Origin: Clostridia bacterium
GTDB lineage: Bacteria > Bacillota > Peptococcia > DRI-13 > DTU073
Reading direction: 5' to 3'
Assembly (NCBI GenBank): GCA_012842035.1
Contig: DUTO01000102.1
Span: 1 to 7,994, forward strand
DNA: 7,994 bases
Below are positions 6,743 to 7,994 of this stretch, one piece after another. Positions within the stretch are counted from its first letter, which is position 1; the number at the start of each line of letters is the position of its first letter. The notes below the pieces were generated by a model. That model saw only the letters and a list, made by a program, of their open reading frames with translations. It made no database searches and was not told the origin of the DNA. Made by a program: the position numbers and the translations under genes.

Positions 6743-7660
6743 TTGTCAACCCTAGCAAAAGTAGATTTATTTAATGTGAAAATTGAGCAGGAAGCTTGGG
6801 AAATTGGGGAAGCATTTTTAAAAAGTATTTTATTTGAGGTTAGCGCATATCCTAAGCCCGGTTTAGTTTGTTCCGGATCCGCGGGTTCTCATCAAGATAT
6901 GAATATTTTAACCTTTATGGCTAGCTCAGCGACAATAGGTCCGGCCTTTTATCTTTGTGCTCAAGCCGGGAGAAGTCATGGCGGAGCAATTAAGGATTTG
7001 TTGCCCAAATTAAGAAAGATTGGACTAGTTTACGAGAGGAAACTTTTAGAAGCGACTAAAGGCATAAATACTCAGCGGGGTCTTCTGTTTGTCGCCGGGT
7101 TAACCTGTGGTGTGGCTGGCTATTTATCACAGCGACACAGTAATTTCCGAGCCGAAGAGATTTGCACAGCTATGTCAGAGATGACAGAGGGGATCGTCGC
7201 ACGGGAATTAGTGAACATCAAAAAAGCCGCTAAGGATAAACTTACGGCCGGGGAACAATTATATTTAGCATATAAAGTAACCGGTATTCGGGGCGAAGTA
7301 GAAGCTGGTTTCCCTGCCGTAAAAAATGCGGGGTTACCTGCTTTAAAGGCTGCTATTCAGGAAGGTTATAGATTAAATGATTGTTTGGTTCATATTTTAA
7401 TCTCTTTAATGACTTGTGTGGAAGATACCACAATTTTATGGCGTAAAGGTCAAGCGACATTAAAAAAGGTGCAAGATTGGTCGCAAAAAGTCTTAAATAA
7501 AGGCAGTGTCTTTACTCCGGAAGGTTGGCAGGAAATCTATAAAATGGAGGAACATTTTTTGCAAGAAAATATTAGCCCTGGAGGTTCTGCCGACCTTTTA
7601 GCGATTACCATTGGTCTTTATTTATTAGAAAACAAACAGTTGCCCGTGGCTATTTTATGA
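6743..7660 (+). CDS. mdcB: Triphosphoribosyl-dephospho-CoA synthase (MdcB/MadG/CitG family)
   Basis: This enzyme makes 2'-(5''-triphosphoribosyl)-3'-dephospho-CoA from ATP and dephospho-CoA, the precursor that MadK loads onto MadE. The 305-residue product shows the family blocks: YPKPGLV at 36-42, GSHQDM at 48-53, NTQRGLLF at 109-116, TAGEQLY at 168-174 with GIRGEVEAGFP at 181-191, VEDTTILWRKG at 226-236 and the C-terminal SPGGSADLLA at 278-287. The usual start of family similarity (around residue 20) fits a TTG start at 6743. The gene is 109 bases after madM and beyond a hairpin, so it may be expressed at a lower level by read-through; only catalytic amounts are needed. In M. rubra, as I recall, the counterpart madG lies upstream of madB. 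CitG of citrate lyase is a close relative, but no citrate lyase genes are present here. Confidence 0.93.
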   Translation: MSTLAKVDLFNVKIEQEAWEIGEAFLKSILFEVSAYPKPGLVCSGSAGSHQDMNILTFMASSATIGPAFYLCAQAGRSHGGAIKDLLPKLRKIGLVYERKLLEATKGINTQRGLLFVAGLTCGVAGYLSQRHSNFRAEEICTAMSEMTEGIVARELVNIKKAAKDKLTAGEQLYLAYKVTGIRGEVEAGFPAVKNAGLPALKAAIQEGYRLNDCLVHILISLMTCVEDTTILWRKGQATLKKVQDWSQKVLNKGSVFTPEGWQEIYKMEEHFLQENISPGGSADLLAITIGLYLLENKQLPVAIL

Positions 7661-7994
7661 TTTTGTTGATATTAATTCTTTAATTATTTCAGGATCCGGA
7701 GTTATATAGAGTGTATTTTGCTTAGTATAAAGCACAAAACCGGGTTTGGCACCTTGCGGTTTCCACACATTTTGTCGCTTAGTATAATCTACGGGAACAT
7801 TAGTTGAATAACGGGCTTGGGAATGGTAAGCAGCTAACATAGCTGCTTTTTCTATTATTGTAGGAGGAATAGCTTTGTTTTGCGGATTCTTGATGAGGAC
7901 ATGGGAACCAGGAATATTTTTAGGATGAAGCCAAAGATCCTCTTTTTTGGCTATTTTCATGGTGAGCAGGTCGTTTTGCCGATTGTTTTTGCCA
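7655..7994 (-). CDS. rqcH: RqcH/FbpA (NFACT) protein, C-terminal part (5' end outside window)
   Basis: This is the C-terminal NFACT-R (DUF814) part of a bacterial Rqc2/NEMF homologue, which binds obstructed 50S subunits carrying peptidyl-tRNA and directs alanine tailing; older annotations call it fibronectin-binding protein A. About 113 codons are visible and the frame is open to the window edge, so the ATG at 7960 is internal: upstream in-frame codons read GKNNRQNDLLT, a family motif. Further matches are DLWLHPKNIPGSHV, then VDYTKRQNVWKPQGAKPGFVLY, which includes the VDYT..KNV.K..GAKPG signature. The stop TAA (complement of 7655-7657) lies inside the end of mdcB, so the two convergent genes overlap by 6 bp. 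It is a core chromosomal gene unrelated in function to malonate use. Confidence 0.93.
   Translation of the reverse strand, partial: GKNNRQNDLLTMKIAKKEDLWLHPKNIPGSHVLIKNPQNKAIPPTIIEKAAMLAAYHSQARYSTNVPVDYTKRQNVWKPQGAKPGFVLYTKQNTLYITPDPEIIKELISTKS

Noticed and set aside
1..7660. Calling the cluster a biotin-independent (mdc) malonate decarboxylase
   Set aside because: A biotinyl protein with EAMKM and a MadH-position ligase are present, and no malonyl-CoA:ACP transacylase (MdcH) is seen.
7655..7960. Small stand-alone gene starting at the complement of 7960
   Set aside because: In-frame upstream codons to the window edge encode the conserved GKNNRQND motif, so it is the tail of a larger RqcH protein.

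Overview
The window holds most of an operon for biotin-dependent, Na+-pump-type malonate decarboxylase (the 'mad' system known from Malonomonas rubra), followed by the 3' end of a convergent housekeeping gene. Nine same-strand genes stand in the order madA(3' part)-madE-madC-madD-madH-madK-madF-madL-madM. A tenth, mdcB/madG, follows after a hairpin. On the opposite strand at the right edge is the C-terminal part of an RqcH/FbpA-type (NFACT) protein. The window is AT-rich, has strong AGGAGG-type ribosome binding sites and several GTG/TTG starts, and carries an rqcH homologue. This suggests an anaerobic member of the Bacillota (Clostridia or Negativicutes). That assignment is inference; no species can be named.

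Layout. 1-1058: madA, cut at its 5' end by the window. 1079-3297: the acyl carrier protein (madE) and two carboxyltransferase subunits (madC, madD), tightly packed. 3309-4409: an adenylate-forming ligase in the madH position. 4412-5095: madK, the prosthetic-group transferase. 5144-5353: a minimal 69-residue biotin carrier, madF. 5354-5464: a gap with short repeats and a long-stem hairpin. 5465-6633: the two-subunit malonate transporter madL-madM. 6634-6742: a hairpin that looks like a terminator. 6743-7660: mdcB, TTG start. 7655-7994: the rqcH 3' part on the minus strand, its stop region overlapping that of mdcB by 6 bp.

How the parts work together, as known for the family. MdcB makes 2'-(5''-triphosphoribosyl)-3'-dephospho-CoA, and MadK attaches it to Ser30 of MadE. 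MadH acetylates the thiol to start the cycle. MadA swaps acetyl for malonyl on the carrier. MadC/MadD move the carboxyl group from malonyl-carrier to the biotin on MadF, regenerating acetyl-carrier. A membrane decarboxylase (MadB) then releases CO2 and pumps Na+, and MadL/MadM import malonate. MadB is not in the window; in M. rubra, as I recall the order, it lies just upstream of madA.

The gene order A-E-C-D-H-K-F-L-M matches my memory of M. rubra, while the triphosphoribosyl-dephospho-CoA synthase is at the 3' end instead of the 5' side. Start codons of madD and madH are best moved downstream of their longest reading frames because of ribosome-binding-site spacing. A sequence-wide oddity is strong over-representation of the tetranucleotide CCGG (about 56 by hand count, where roughly 11-13 would be expected from base composition).
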